A stretch of DNA of 64,000 bases from Methylibium sp965279545 (GTDB lineage: Bacteria; Pseudomonadota; Gammaproteobacteria; Burkholderiales; Burkholderiaceae_C), in NCBI RefSeq assembly GCF_965279545.1, contig NZ_OZ257250.1:1674001-1738000 (forward strand). The letters run 5' to 3'. Below the pieces are notes generated by a model. The model was given only the letters and a program-made list of their open reading frames with translations, made no database searches and had not been told where the DNA came from. How positions within the stretch are numbered: position 1 is the stretch's first letter; each line of letters opens with the position of its first letter. The position numbers and the translations under genes were made by a program. Of this stretch, positions 8,965 to 19,250 are shown in pieces.

Positions 8965-10159
8965 GAATCAGGGACGTGACGCGTTGTCGATCGATGGTAC
9001 CCCTGCCCCCGGCGACTGGGCGGTGCAGCTGCATGCCGATCCGTCGCGCATCGACGCCCGCGCCTGGGACGCTTTGGTCGAGGCGAGCCCTTCGGCCACG
9101 CCTTTCATGCGCCACGCCTACCTGTGCGCGCTGCACCAATCCGCCAGCGCAGTGCCCGAAACGGGTTGGGCGCCGCAGTTCCTCGCGATCGAGCACGACG
9201 GCACGCTGGCAGCCGCCTGCCCGCTCTACCTCAAGAGCCACTCCTACGGCGAGTACGTGTTCGACTGGGCCTGGGCCCAGGCTTACGAAGACGCCGGGCT
9301 GCGCTACTACCCCAAGCTGCTCTCGGCGGTGCCCTTCACCCCGGTGCCGGGCTCACGGCTGCTCGCGCGTGACCCGCAGGCCCGCGTGGTGCTGCTGCGC
9401 GCGATGGAAACGTTTGCCAGGCGCCACCGGCTGTCGTCGGCCCACGTGCTTTTTCTCGATGAAGCCGATCGCGCCGCCGCCGAGGCAGCGGGCTGGATGC
9501 TGCGCAGTACCGTGCAGTTCCATTGGGTCAACCGCGAACCCGCGGCCTACGCCGACTTCGCCGACTTCCTCGCCAGCCTGCAGCGCGAGAAGCGCAAGAA
9601 GATCCAGCAGGAGCGGCGCTACGTGCGCGAGGCCGGCGTCGGGTTTGAGGCGCGGGTCGGCGCACAGATCACTGCGGCCGACTGGGACTTCTTCTACCGC
9701 TGCTACCTGAACACCTACCGCGCCCATCACTCGACGCCCTACCTGACGCGCGAGTTCTTCGAGCGCATGGCCACGTCGATGCCGCAGCACTGGCTGCTGT
9801 TCACCGCGAAGCGGGGTGGCGAAGCGATCGCCGCTTCGCTGATCGCGCTCGACCCCGAGCGCGGTCACGCCTATGGCCGCTATTGGGGCGCGCTCGACGC
9901 GGTCAGCTGCCTGCACTTCGATGCCTGCTACTACCAGCCGCTCGAGTGGTGCATCGAGAACGGCTACCGCCGCTTCGAAGGCGGCGCGCAGGGCGAGCAC
10001 AAGATGGCCCGCGGACTGATGCCGGTGCGCACACATTCGGCGCATTGGCTCAGCGACGCGCGTTTCGCCGATGCCGTGGCGCGCTACCTGGAGCGCGAAG
10101 GCGCCGGCATCGAGGCCTACGTCAGCGAGCTCGATGAGCGCAACCCGTTCAAGCGCTGA
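8963..10159 (+). CDS. COG3146/DUF482 family acyltransferase-like protein (GNAT/FemAB-related)
   Basis: A 398-residue protein with the hallmarks of the COG3146 (peptidogalycan biosynthesis/recognition) family. These include SPSATPFMRHAYLCAL near the N terminus, YVFDWAWAQAY, the basic QREKRKKIQQERR segment, and a C-terminal HFDACYYQPLEWCIE and FEGGAQGEHK. The fold is a tandem GNAT as in FemAB transferases, which add amino acids to peptidoglycan precursors; the true substrate here is unknown. The ATG at 8963 shares two bases with the divergent nadE start. A GTG at 9023 (VQLHADPSRID) is an alternative start that would remove the overlap. Confidence 0.85.
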   Translation: MNQGRDALSIDGTPAPGDWAVQLHADPSRIDARAWDALVEASPSATPFMRHAYLCALHQSASAVPETGWAPQFLAIEHDGTLAAACPLYLKSHSYGEYVFDWAWAQAYEDAGLRYYPKLLSAVPFTPVPGSRLLARDPQARVVLLRAMETFARRHRLSSAHVLFLDEADRAAAEAAGWMLRSTVQFHWVNREPAAYADFADFLASLQREKRKKIQQERRYVREAGVGFEARVGAQITAADWDFFYRCYLNTYRAHHSTPYLTREFFERMATSMPQHWLLFTAKRGGEAIAASLIALDPERGHAYGRYWGALDAVSCLHFDACYYQPLEWCIENGYRRFEGGAQGEHKMARGLMPVRTHSAHWLSDARFADAVARYLEREGAGIEAYVSELDERNPFKR

Positions 10160-10171
10160 CGGGCGCCCCCG

Positions 10172-10189
10172 GCTGCGGCCCACCGCAGC
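10172..10189. terminator. Hairpin between convergent genes (candidate bidirectional terminator)
   Basis: A perfect 7-bp stem (GCTGCGG and CCGCAGC) with loop CCCA, followed at 10191-10204 by a perfect 14-base palindrome (ACCCCC/GGGGGT). It sits between the ends of the convergent acyltransferase and ornithine aminotransferase genes. No T-tract is present, so intrinsic termination is only a suggestion; the palindrome may be part of a dispersed intergenic repeat. Confidence 0.4.
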
Positions 10190-10236
10190 CACCCCCATGG
10201 GGGTCTCGGCCGGCTTGGGGCTCGGCTGAGCAGGAT

Positions 10237-11472
10237 TCAGTGCGCCGTGCCGAGGCGCGCGAGCACCCGCCCGAGGGCTGCCGTGGCCTCACCGATCTCG
10301 CGCATGCCGATCACCAGCGGCGGGGCAAAGCGCACCACCGTGCCATGGGTGTCCTTGCTGAGCACGCGTTCCTGCAACAGGCCCTCGCACACCGTGCGAG
10401 CCGACGCAAAGCAGGGATCGATGTCGATGCCGATCAGCAAGCCCTTGCCGCGGATGTCGCGGATCGCCGGGTGCCGCAGCGCGTGCAGCCGTTCGAGCAG
10501 CGCCGTGCCGTGCTCCGCCGCGCGCTCCGACAGCTTTTCCTCGACGAGCACCTGCAGCGCCATGTCCCCGACGGCCGCGGCCAGCGGATTGCCGCCAAAG
10601 GTGGAGCCATGATCGCCGGGCGTGAACACCGCCATCACCTCCTCACGCGCAAGGAAGGCGCTGACCGGCAACAGGCCGCCGCCCAGAGCCTTGCCCAAGG
10701 TCAGGCCATCCGGGCGCACGCCCTCGTGGTCGCAGGCGAGCAGCCGGCCGGTGCGGCCCAGACCCGTCTGCACTTCGTCGCAGATCATCAGGATGTTGCG
10801 GCGCGTACAGATCTCGCGCACAGCCCTCAGATAGCCGGCGGGGGGAACGATGATGCCGGCCTCGCCCTGCACCGGCTCGACCAGGAAGGCGCAGGTGTCC
10901 GCCGTGATGGCGGCTTCCAGCGCCGCCGGGTCACCGTAGGGCACCGTCACGAAACCGGGCGCGAACGGCCCGAAGCCGCTGCGGTACTGGGCCTCGCTCG
11001 AGAAGCCGATGATCGTCGTCGTGCGCCCGGCGAAGTTGCCGGCCGCCACGATGATCTGCGCGCGACCGTCCGCGATCCCCTTGACGGTGTAGCCCCACTT
11101 GCGGGCCGCCTTCAACGCCGTCTCCACCGCCTCGGCGCCGGTGTTCATCGGCAGCGCACGGTCCATGCCGGTCAGGCGGCACAGGCGTTCGAGGAAGAAA
11201 CCGAGCTTGTCGGTGTAGAAGGCGCGCGAGGTCACGGCCAGTTGCCGTGCCTGCGCGACCAGCGCCTCGACCAGACGCGGATGACTGTGGCCGAAGCTGA
11301 CGGCCGAGTAGGCCGACATCATGTCGAGATAGCGTCTGCCATCCTGCCCCCACAGGTACACGCCCTCGCCGCGCGTCAGCACGACCGGCAAGGGGGCGTA
11401 GTTCGAGGCACCGTAGTGTTCTTCCAGCGCAATGGGGCTGGCCGACAACGGAAAACCGGGGTGGATGGTCAT
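10237..11472 (-). CDS. rocD: Ornithine--oxo-acid aminotransferase
   Basis: PLP-dependent class III aminotransferase that converts ornithine and 2-oxoglutarate to glutamate semialdehyde and glutamate, linking arginine/ornithine breakdown to proline and glutamate. It has 411 residues. The N terminus EEHYGASNYAPLPVVL is typical of OAT, and YLDMMSAYSAVSFGHSHPR, the PLP aspartate in CDEVQTGLGRTG and the Schiff-base lysine in LGKALGGG are visible. The ATG at 11472 has a GGAG site eight bases upstream; another ATG exists at 11487. The divergent Lrp-type gene 126 bases away is likely its regulator. Confidence 0.93.
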   Translation of the reverse strand: MTIHPGFPLSASPIALEEHYGASNYAPLPVVLTRGEGVYLWGQDGRRYLDMMSAYSAVSFGHSHPRLVEALVAQARQLAVTSRAFYTDKLGFFLERLCRLTGMDRALPMNTGAEAVETALKAARKWGYTVKGIADGRAQIIVAAGNFAGRTTTIIGFSSEAQYRSGFGPFAPGFVTVPYGDPAALEAAITADTCAFLVEPVQGEAGIIVPPAGYLRAVREICTRRNILMICDEVQTGLGRTGRLLACDHEGVRPDGLTLGKALGGGLLPVSAFLAREEVMAVFTPGDHGSTFGGNPLAAAVGDMALQVLVEEKLSERAAEHGTALLERLHALRHPAIRDIRGKGLLIGIDIDPCFASARTVCEGLLQERVLSKDTHGTVVRFAPPLVIGMREIGEATAALGRVLARLGTAH

Positions 11473-11551
11473 GGCGATCTCCTGCATTCAGGGGTTCGAT
11501 CCCCGGCTCTCACTGTAGAGAGGGATGCACGCAATGTGCTTTCCATTTCTT

Positions 11552-11598
11552 GTGCATATTCATTTTCTTATGCACGTTTCATGCATATGATATGAATC
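11552..11598. promoter_or_regulatory. Inverted repeat in the rocD/lrp intergenic region (candidate Lrp-type operator)
   Basis: GTGCATA (11552-11558) and TATGCAC (11569-11575) form a perfect inverted repeat with a 10-base AT-rich spacer. A further ATGCATATGATATG element (11581-11594) lies just before the regulator start. The region is far more AT-rich than its surroundings and lies between divergent genes. Autoregulated Lrp/AsnC proteins usually bind such spaced palindromes; binding here is an inference. Confidence 0.55.
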
Positions 11599-12069
11599 AT
11601 GGGTACTTTGGATGCGCTTGATCGTCGATTGCTGGCCGAACTCCAGGGTCGCGGTCGTGCCTCGAACGTCGAGCTGTCCGCGGCGGTGCATCTGTCGGCG
11701 CCGCAGTGCTTCCGGCGCGTGAAATCGCTCGAGGAGCGTGGCGTGATCCGCGGCTACGCCGCCCAGGTCGATCGCGAGGCGCTGGGCCTGGGCGTGATGG
11801 CCTACGTCAGCGTGGACATCGCCGCCGAGCAGTTCGGCCATGTGCGCGAGTTCGAGCAGACCATCCGCGGCTTCCCGCAGATCCTCGAATGCCACACCGT
11901 CTCGGGCGACTCCGACTACCTGCTCAAGGTGGTGGCGCGCGATCTCAAGTCGCTCAGCCAGTTCCTGACCGATCGCCTGATGCAGATCTCCGGCGTCGCG
12001 AACGTGCGCTCGATGATCTGCATGGAAGAGATCAAGCCTCCCTCGCCGCTGCCGACGACGACCGAATGA
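11599..12069 (+). CDS. Lrp/AsnC family transcriptional regulator
   Basis: A 156-residue regulator. An N-terminal winged helix-turn-helix (LDALDRRLLAELQGRGRAS, then VHLSAPQCFRRVKSLEERGVI) is joined to a C-terminal RAM/ACT-like ligand-binding domain (ECHTVSGDSDYLLKVVARDL), both in standard position and length. Family members bind amino acids and regulate their catabolic genes. Its divergent placement beside rocD suggests ornithine, arginine or a related amino acid as effector, an inference from context only. The translation start lies a few bases after the AT-rich inverted-repeat region, consistent with autoregulation. Confidence 0.93.
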   Translation: MGTLDALDRRLLAELQGRGRASNVELSAAVHLSAPQCFRRVKSLEERGVIRGYAAQVDREALGLGVMAYVSVDIAAEQFGHVREFEQTIRGFPQILECHTVSGDSDYLLKVVARDLKSLSQFLTDRLMQISGVANVRSMICMEEIKPPSPLPTTTE

Positions 12070-12121
12070 AGCGGGGCGCCCCGCCTGCGGTCGAGCGCCG
12101 GGCCGCCCCAAGCCGACCGCG

Positions 12122-12138
12122 CACCCGCTCGGCGGGTG
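12122..12138. terminator. Hairpin between convergent lrp-type and M16 peptidase genes
   Basis: CACCCGC and GCGGGTG form a perfect 7-bp stem with loop TCG in the 99-base gap between convergent genes. A second imperfect GC stem (around 12137-12156) follows. No T-tract is visible, so a terminator role is tentative. Confidence 0.35.
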
Positions 12139-12168
12139 GCGCCGGTACGCCGGTGCCAGGTGCCCCGA

Positions 12169-14934
12169 CTACTCCTTGAAGTCGCCGCCGAAGCCGTAGA
12201 CGAAGCCGTCGGGGCGGATGTATTTGCGCAAGGCTGCGTTCACCTGCTCGAGGGTCGCCGCGGCGATCGCGTCGTCGACCTGCTGCGAAATCGCGAACGT
12301 GCGATCGAGACGCAGGTTGCCGGCAAGGCCGGCCGCCAGGCGTGCGTCCTGCGCGCGCGACAACCGGCGCGAGCTGATCAGGCCGCGCTGGGCCTCCTGC
12401 AGTTCAGTGGCGGTGAAGCCCTCCTTCAGCGCACGCGCGACCTCTTCCTTGAACGCCGCCTCGACCTTCGCGCGATTCTGTGGCGCGAAGATGGCCTGGG
12501 CATGCCAAGGAGAATTGCGCTCGTCCTGGTTCCATGCCAGATAGCTGTAGACGCCGTAGGACAGACCTTCCTTCTCGCGGATGCGCACCCACAGCCGCGA
12601 ACTGCCACCACCGCCCAGCAGGTGGTTGGCCAGCGTGAGCGCCGCGTAGTCGGGATCGCTGTCCATCAGCGGCACCGGCAGGAACACCGCCATCTGGGCA
12701 TTCTGCTTGTCGGGCGTCGGCAGCATCAGGCGCGCCGGCGGCACCGGCACCAGGGGCTCGGCGACGCGCACGCAGGGCTCACTGCTCTTCCAGTCGCCGA
12801 AAGCGGCTGCCAGCGCCTGTTTCACCGCCGGCACGTCAAGGTCGCCGCTGGCGCCGAACTCGGCGTGCGAAGCGCCATAGAAGCGGCGGTGGAATTCGCG
12901 CAGTTGCTCGACCTTCGCCGACCCGATGTCGGCAATCAGTTCGTCGAAGCTCTTCGCATGGCGCACGTCGCCCCGCGGGTAGTGGTTCACATGGCGATCG
13001 ATCGCGTTGGCGACCACCGCTTCGGGTTCCTTGCGTTGTTGTTCCACGCCGGTCAGCGCCTGGCTGCGCTGCTCTTCCAGCACCGCGGGCGGAAAGGCCG
13101 GTTCGCGCAGCAGTTCGCCGACCAGCGCGATCACCGCCGGCAGGTTCTGGCGCCTGGTCGCGATCGTCGCATTGACACTGCCGATGTCGCTCGAGAAGCT
13201 CACCTCGGCCTGCAAGGCATCGAGCTGGTCGCGGATCTGCTGACGCGAGAGCTTCGCCGAGCCTTCGTCCAGCATCGCCGCCACCAGTGCCGGCACTTCG
13301 CCCTGGCCGGCCAGGCTCTTCTCGTCGCCGAAGTGCAGCGTGAGCACCGCGTTCACCACACCGCCGCGGGTGGGCTTGGGCAGCAGCGCCACCTTCAATC
13401 CGCTGGCGAGCACGAAGCGCTGCGTCTGCGCGTCGATGTGGGCCGGCGTCGTGTCGAACGCGGCAACGGCGGTGGCACCGGCCTGGGGTTTGAAGTCCTT
13501 GAACTGCGCCGCCACGTCGACCGCTTTCGGTGCCGGCGCGCGCTGCGGCTTGTCGGTCGGCAGATAGGTGGCGAGCGTGCGATTCGAGGGCAGCAGCCGC
13601 TCGACGGCGACGCGCTGCACGTCGGCGAGCGTCGCTGCCTTGACACGATCGCGGGTCAGGAAGAAGAGCCGCCAGTCGCCCTGCGCGACCGACTCGGACA
13701 ACGACACGCCCACCGTCTCCGGGTTCGTGAAGGCCAGATCCCAGCCCTTGAGCCACTTGGCGCGCGCACGCTCCAGCTCTTCGGCCGTGACCGGTTCGGA
13801 CGCAACCGACTCCAGCACCGCCAGCAGCTCGCTGCGAGCCTTGTCAACGTCCTGCCCCGGCGCGAGCTGCGCGACGAACAGGGCCGCGCCGGGATCGTGC
13901 AGGCCGAAAGGCTCCGCACCGACGCTCGCGGCCAGTTGCTTCTCGACGAGCCGCTTGTGCAGCCGGCCCGACGGCGCATCACCCAGCACCAGGGCCAGCA
14001 GCTCGACGGCCGCGAATTCGGGGTCTGCCGCTGCGGGCACGTGATAGCCCGCATACAGCAGCGGCGCGCCGCCGACGCGGCGCAGTGTCAGCGCGCGTTC
14101 ACCGTCCTGCGCGGCATCGATGGTGTACAGCGTGGGCAGCACGCGCCTGGGCTTCGGGATCTTGCCGAAGTACTGCTGCACCCAGCGCAGCACCTGCGCG
14201 GCATCGAACTGACCGCTGACGACCAGCGTCGCGTTGTCGGGCTGGTAATACTGGCGATAGAAGGCCTGCAGCCGGGCGATGTCGACGTTCTCGACATCGC
14301 TGCGCGCGCCGATCGTGTCCTTGCCGTAGTTGTGCCAGTCGTACATCGCGGCCAGCGTCTTCTGGTAGAGGATGCGGCCGGGGTTGTTCTCGCCCATCTC
14401 CATCTCGTTGCGCACCACGGTCATCTCGGAGTCGAGATCCTTGCGCGCGATGAAGCTGTGGACCATCGCATCGGCGTGCCACGACAGGAACCACTTCAGG
14501 TTCTCGTCGTTGGCCGCGAAGCTGGCGAAATAGTTGGTGCGATCGAACCAGGTGCTGCCATTGGCCTTGAGGCCGCGCTTCGTGAACTCGGCCCAGACGT
14601 TGCGCGTGGTGGGCGTGCCCTTGAACATCAGGTGCTCGAGCAGGTGCGCCATGCCCGTTTCACCGTAGTTCTCGTGGCGCGAGCCGACGTGGTAGGTCAG
14701 GTTGACCGTCGTCGTCGGCTTGGACGCGTCGGGCACCAGCAGCAGCTGCAGGCCATTGGCGAGCCGGTATTCGGCGATGCCCTCGACCGAGGTGACCGCG
14801 GCAACACCGTGCGGCAGCCCGACAGCCGTTGCCGCCGACACGGCCGGGTGGCCCGGCTTCGCTGCAAGCGCCGGGGGCGGCGCCTGCAGCATGGCCAGCG
14901 CGCAGGCGCCGGCCACAAGGTACTTCGCGAACAT
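12169..14934 (-). CDS. M16 (pitrilysin/insulinase-like) zinc metallopeptidase
   Basis: A 921-residue exported peptidase made of two fused M16 halves. A signal peptide covers about residues 1-25 (hydrophobic, ending ALAA). The N-terminal half carries the inverted zinc motif HLLEH in GMAHLLEHLMFKG, with a downstream acidic residue around VRNEMEMGENN. The C-terminal half lacks the motif, as usual for the inactive partner domain; it contains GGGGSSRLW and LSYGVYSYLAW. The frame is open upstream to 15021, but the start at 14934 gives the complete signal peptide. It probably degrades peptides in the periplasm. It lies 122 bases downstream of ppa in the same direction. Confidence 0.92.
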   Translation of the reverse strand: MFAKYLVAGACALAMLQAPPPALAAKPGHPAVSAATAVGLPHGVAAVTSVEGIAEYRLANGLQLLLVPDASKPTTTVNLTYHVGSRHENYGETGMAHLLEHLMFKGTPTTRNVWAEFTKRGLKANGSTWFDRTNYFASFAANDENLKWFLSWHADAMVHSFIARKDLDSEMTVVRNEMEMGENNPGRILYQKTLAAMYDWHNYGKDTIGARSDVENVDIARLQAFYRQYYQPDNATLVVSGQFDAAQVLRWVQQYFGKIPKPRRVLPTLYTIDAAQDGERALTLRRVGGAPLLYAGYHVPAAADPEFAAVELLALVLGDAPSGRLHKRLVEKQLAASVGAEPFGLHDPGAALFVAQLAPGQDVDKARSELLAVLESVASEPVTAEELERARAKWLKGWDLAFTNPETVGVSLSESVAQGDWRLFFLTRDRVKAATLADVQRVAVERLLPSNRTLATYLPTDKPQRAPAPKAVDVAAQFKDFKPQAGATAVAAFDTTPAHIDAQTQRFVLASGLKVALLPKPTRGGVVNAVLTLHFGDEKSLAGQGEVPALVAAMLDEGSAKLSRQQIRDQLDALQAEVSFSSDIGSVNATIATRRQNLPAVIALVGELLREPAFPPAVLEEQRSQALTGVEQQRKEPEAVVANAIDRHVNHYPRGDVRHAKSFDELIADIGSAKVEQLREFHRRFYGASHAEFGASGDLDVPAVKQALAAAFGDWKSSEPCVRVAEPLVPVPPARLMLPTPDKQNAQMAVFLPVPLMDSDPDYAALTLANHLLGGGGSSRLWVRIREKEGLSYGVYSYLAWNQDERNSPWHAQAIFAPQNRAKVEAAFKEEVARALKEGFTATELQEAQRGLISSRRLSRAQDARLAAGLAGNLRLDRTFAISQQVDDAIAAATLEQVNAALRKYIRPDGFVYGFGGDFKE

Positions 14935-15056
14935 GGGTGCGGGCCTCGCTGCCACCGAGGCGGTGCTGTGAAGGCCCGCAGTGTAGCCAGCAGCTTGCGC
15001 GCACCGCCGGCCACGGGCCATACCCGAGTGAGGCGATGGCGGTGCCGGCCGGCCCG

Positions 15057-15596
15057 TCAGCCCGCGCTGGCCTTGCGGTAGTTCTCCATGCCCAGGCGCA
15101 CTTCATCCTGGGCGGACTCCGGGCCTTCCCAACCCTGCACCTTGACCCACTTGCCGGCCTCGAGGTCCTTGTAGTGCTCGAAGAAGTGCTGGATCGCCTT
15201 GAGACGCATCTGGTTGATGTCCTCCGGCTTCTTCCAGTGGTCGTAGATCGGCAGGATCTTGGTGGTGGGCACCGCGAGGACCTTGGCGTCGCCACCGGCC
15301 TCGTCTTCCATCTTCAGCACGCCGATCGCGCGGCAGGTCACCACGACGCCGGGCGACAGCGGGAAAGGCGTGATCACCAGCACGTCGACCGGATCGCCGT
15401 CGTCGGACAAGGTCTGCGGCACATAGCCGTAGTTGCACGGGTAGTGCATCGCGGTCGTCATGAAACGATCGACGAAGATCGCGCCGCTTTCCTTGTCGAC
15501 CTCGTACTTGATCGGATCGGCGTTCATCGGGATCTCGATGATCACGTTGAACTGCTCGGGCGCCTTGGCGCCGGGGGTCACGTTGTGCAGACTCAT
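15057..15596 (-). CDS. ppa: Inorganic pyrophosphatase (soluble, family I)
   Basis: Hydrolyses pyrophosphate released by biosynthesis, pulling those reactions forward. It has 179 residues, normal for a prokaryotic family I enzyme. The active-site segment YGYVPQTLSDDGDPVDVLV contains the signature Asp cluster, and MNADPIKYEVDK and KWVKVQGWEG are also conserved. It lies divergently from the gene for a membrane H+-pyrophosphatase, with 241 bases between them, so two enzymes competing for the same substrate share one intergenic region. Confidence 0.97.
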   Translation of the reverse strand: MSLHNVTPGAKAPEQFNVIIEIPMNADPIKYEVDKESGAIFVDRFMTTAMHYPCNYGYVPQTLSDDGDPVDVLVITPFPLSPGVVVTCRAIGVLKMEDEAGGDAKVLAVPTTKILPIYDHWKKPEDINQMRLKAIQHFFEHYKDLEAGKWVKVQGWEGPESAQDEVRLGMENYRKASAG

Positions 15597-15837
15597 GGGT
15601 CTCGTCTCCGGAATCGCGGGGAAACCCGAATTCTAAGCAGCGGGCTGTCATGGGACTGACCACAAGCCCGGCGGTTCGCATACCGAGCCCGGGCGCCAAT
15701 CTCGTTGCGGCTTCGGGGGGCTTCACTTAGCATGCGCCGGCAACCCGGCCAGCATGCCACGCCAGTGGTGTCGTCAGCGAAGAGCCGCGGTGCAGCCCTT
15801 TCACTGAGGACCTCTAACGAGGAAGGAGACACTTCTC

Positions 15838-18315
<2,478 letters not shown>

Positions 18316-18335
18316 CCCGACCCCAGGATCACCCG

Positions 18336-18362
18336 GAGCCCGCCTCGGCGGGCTCTTTTTTT
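18336..18362 (+). terminator. Rho-independent terminator after the H+-pyrophosphatase gene
   Basis: A perfect 8-bp GC-rich stem (GAGCCCGC and GCGGGCTC, loop CTCG) is followed directly by a run of seven T residues, 20 bases after the stop codon. This is the clearest intrinsic terminator in the window. Confidence 0.9.
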
Positions 18363-18442
18363 GCCGATCGATGCGCCCGGCAAGCAGCCACACGGCAGCT
18401 GTCATACATTGAATGCCCTGCATGTCATTCAGGGCGAGTGCA

Positions 18443-19237
18443 ATGAACCACTCCACACGGACACCCGACGAGACGATCGACGATTGCGCCTCACGCCTGT
18501 GGGCGGCGCAAGCCTCATGCACCCCGACGGCACTGCTGAGCGAGGTCCACCCCGGGCTCGACGAACGCGATGCCTACGCGATCCAGGCCGCGACGCTGCG
18601 CCGCCGCGGCGTGCCGCCGATCGGCTTCAAGCTCGGCTACACCAGCGCGGCGATGCGCGCCCAGATGGGGATCGCCCATCCGAACTTCGGCGTGCTCACC
18701 GAGCAGCACCGGCTCGGCGCCGAGGGCCGGGCGATCGCCCGCGCTCGGCTGATCCACCCGCGTGTCGAGCCCGAGATCGCGTTGCGGCTCGGCCGCGAAC
18801 TCGCCGGACCCGGCCATACCCGCGCAAGCGTGTCGAGTCACCTGGAGGCGGTGCTGCCGGCGCTCGAGATCGTCGACACCCGCTATCCGGACTACCGCTT
18901 CAGCACGGTCGACAACATTGCCGACAACAGCTCCAGCGCGGGCTTCGTGACCGGCCCGCCGACAGCGTGGCGCGACGACCTCGATCTCGCCGCCGTCGAG
19001 GTTGCTCTGAGCGCCGACGGCAATGTGCTCGACTGCGGCCGCGGCGCCGATGCCATGGGGGACCCGCTGCTCGCGCTGGCGTGGCTGGCCGGCTTTCTGG
19101 CGGAACGCGGCCAGTCCGTGCCGGCCGGTTCGCTGGTGCTTACCGGCGGCCTCACCCGTGCTCACCCGGCTGAGCAGGGTCAAGCGTTCGAGGCGACATT
19201 CGGCGTTCTCGGGGCAGTGAAGGCGCGCTTCGACTGA
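18443..19237 (+). CDS. 2-keto-4-pentenoate hydratase / fumarylacetoacetate hydrolase-fold protein
   Basis: A 264-residue protein of the MhpD/hydratase group. Recognisable are the substrate-pocket GFKLGYTSAAMRAQMGI, the metal-ligand segment HPRVEPEIALRLGREL, EIVDTRYPDYRF, DNIADNSSSAGFV and the C-terminal LTGGLTRAHPAEQG. Relatives hydrate 2-hydroxypenta-2,4-dienoate in meta-cleavage pathways or decarboxylate 4-oxalocrotonate. No other aromatic-degradation gene lies nearby, so the substrate is open. An earlier ATG exists at 18413; 18443 fits the homologous N terminus better. It stands alone, convergent with lpdA, after a strong terminator. Confidence 0.85.
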   Translation: MNHSTRTPDETIDDCASRLWAAQASCTPTALLSEVHPGLDERDAYAIQAATLRRRGVPPIGFKLGYTSAAMRAQMGIAHPNFGVLTEQHRLGAEGRAIARARLIHPRVEPEIALRLGRELAGPGHTRASVSSHLEAVLPALEIVDTRYPDYRFSTVDNIADNSSSAGFVTGPPTAWRDDLDLAAVEVALSADGNVLDCGRGADAMGDPLLALAWLAGFLAERGQSVPAGSLVLTGGLTRAHPAEQGQAFEATFGVLGAVKARFD

Positions 19238-19250
19238 GCGGGGGCGCGCC

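Noticed and set aside
11490..11505. A tRNA T-arm-like sequence (GGGG-TTCGAT-CCCC) just upstream of the ornithine aminotransferase gene
   Set aside because: No anticodon arm, D arm or acceptor stem can be built on either strand; the left flank is the rocD start and its ribosome site. It is a chance hairpin.
12136..15081. A 981-codon open frame on the plus strand opposite the M16 peptidase gene
   Set aside because: It is a GC-driven shadow: composition is His/Arg/Gln-rich with no recognisable family, while the opposite strand has a signal peptide and zinc motif. Similar long shadows lie opposite aceE, hppA and the histidine kinase and were also dropped.
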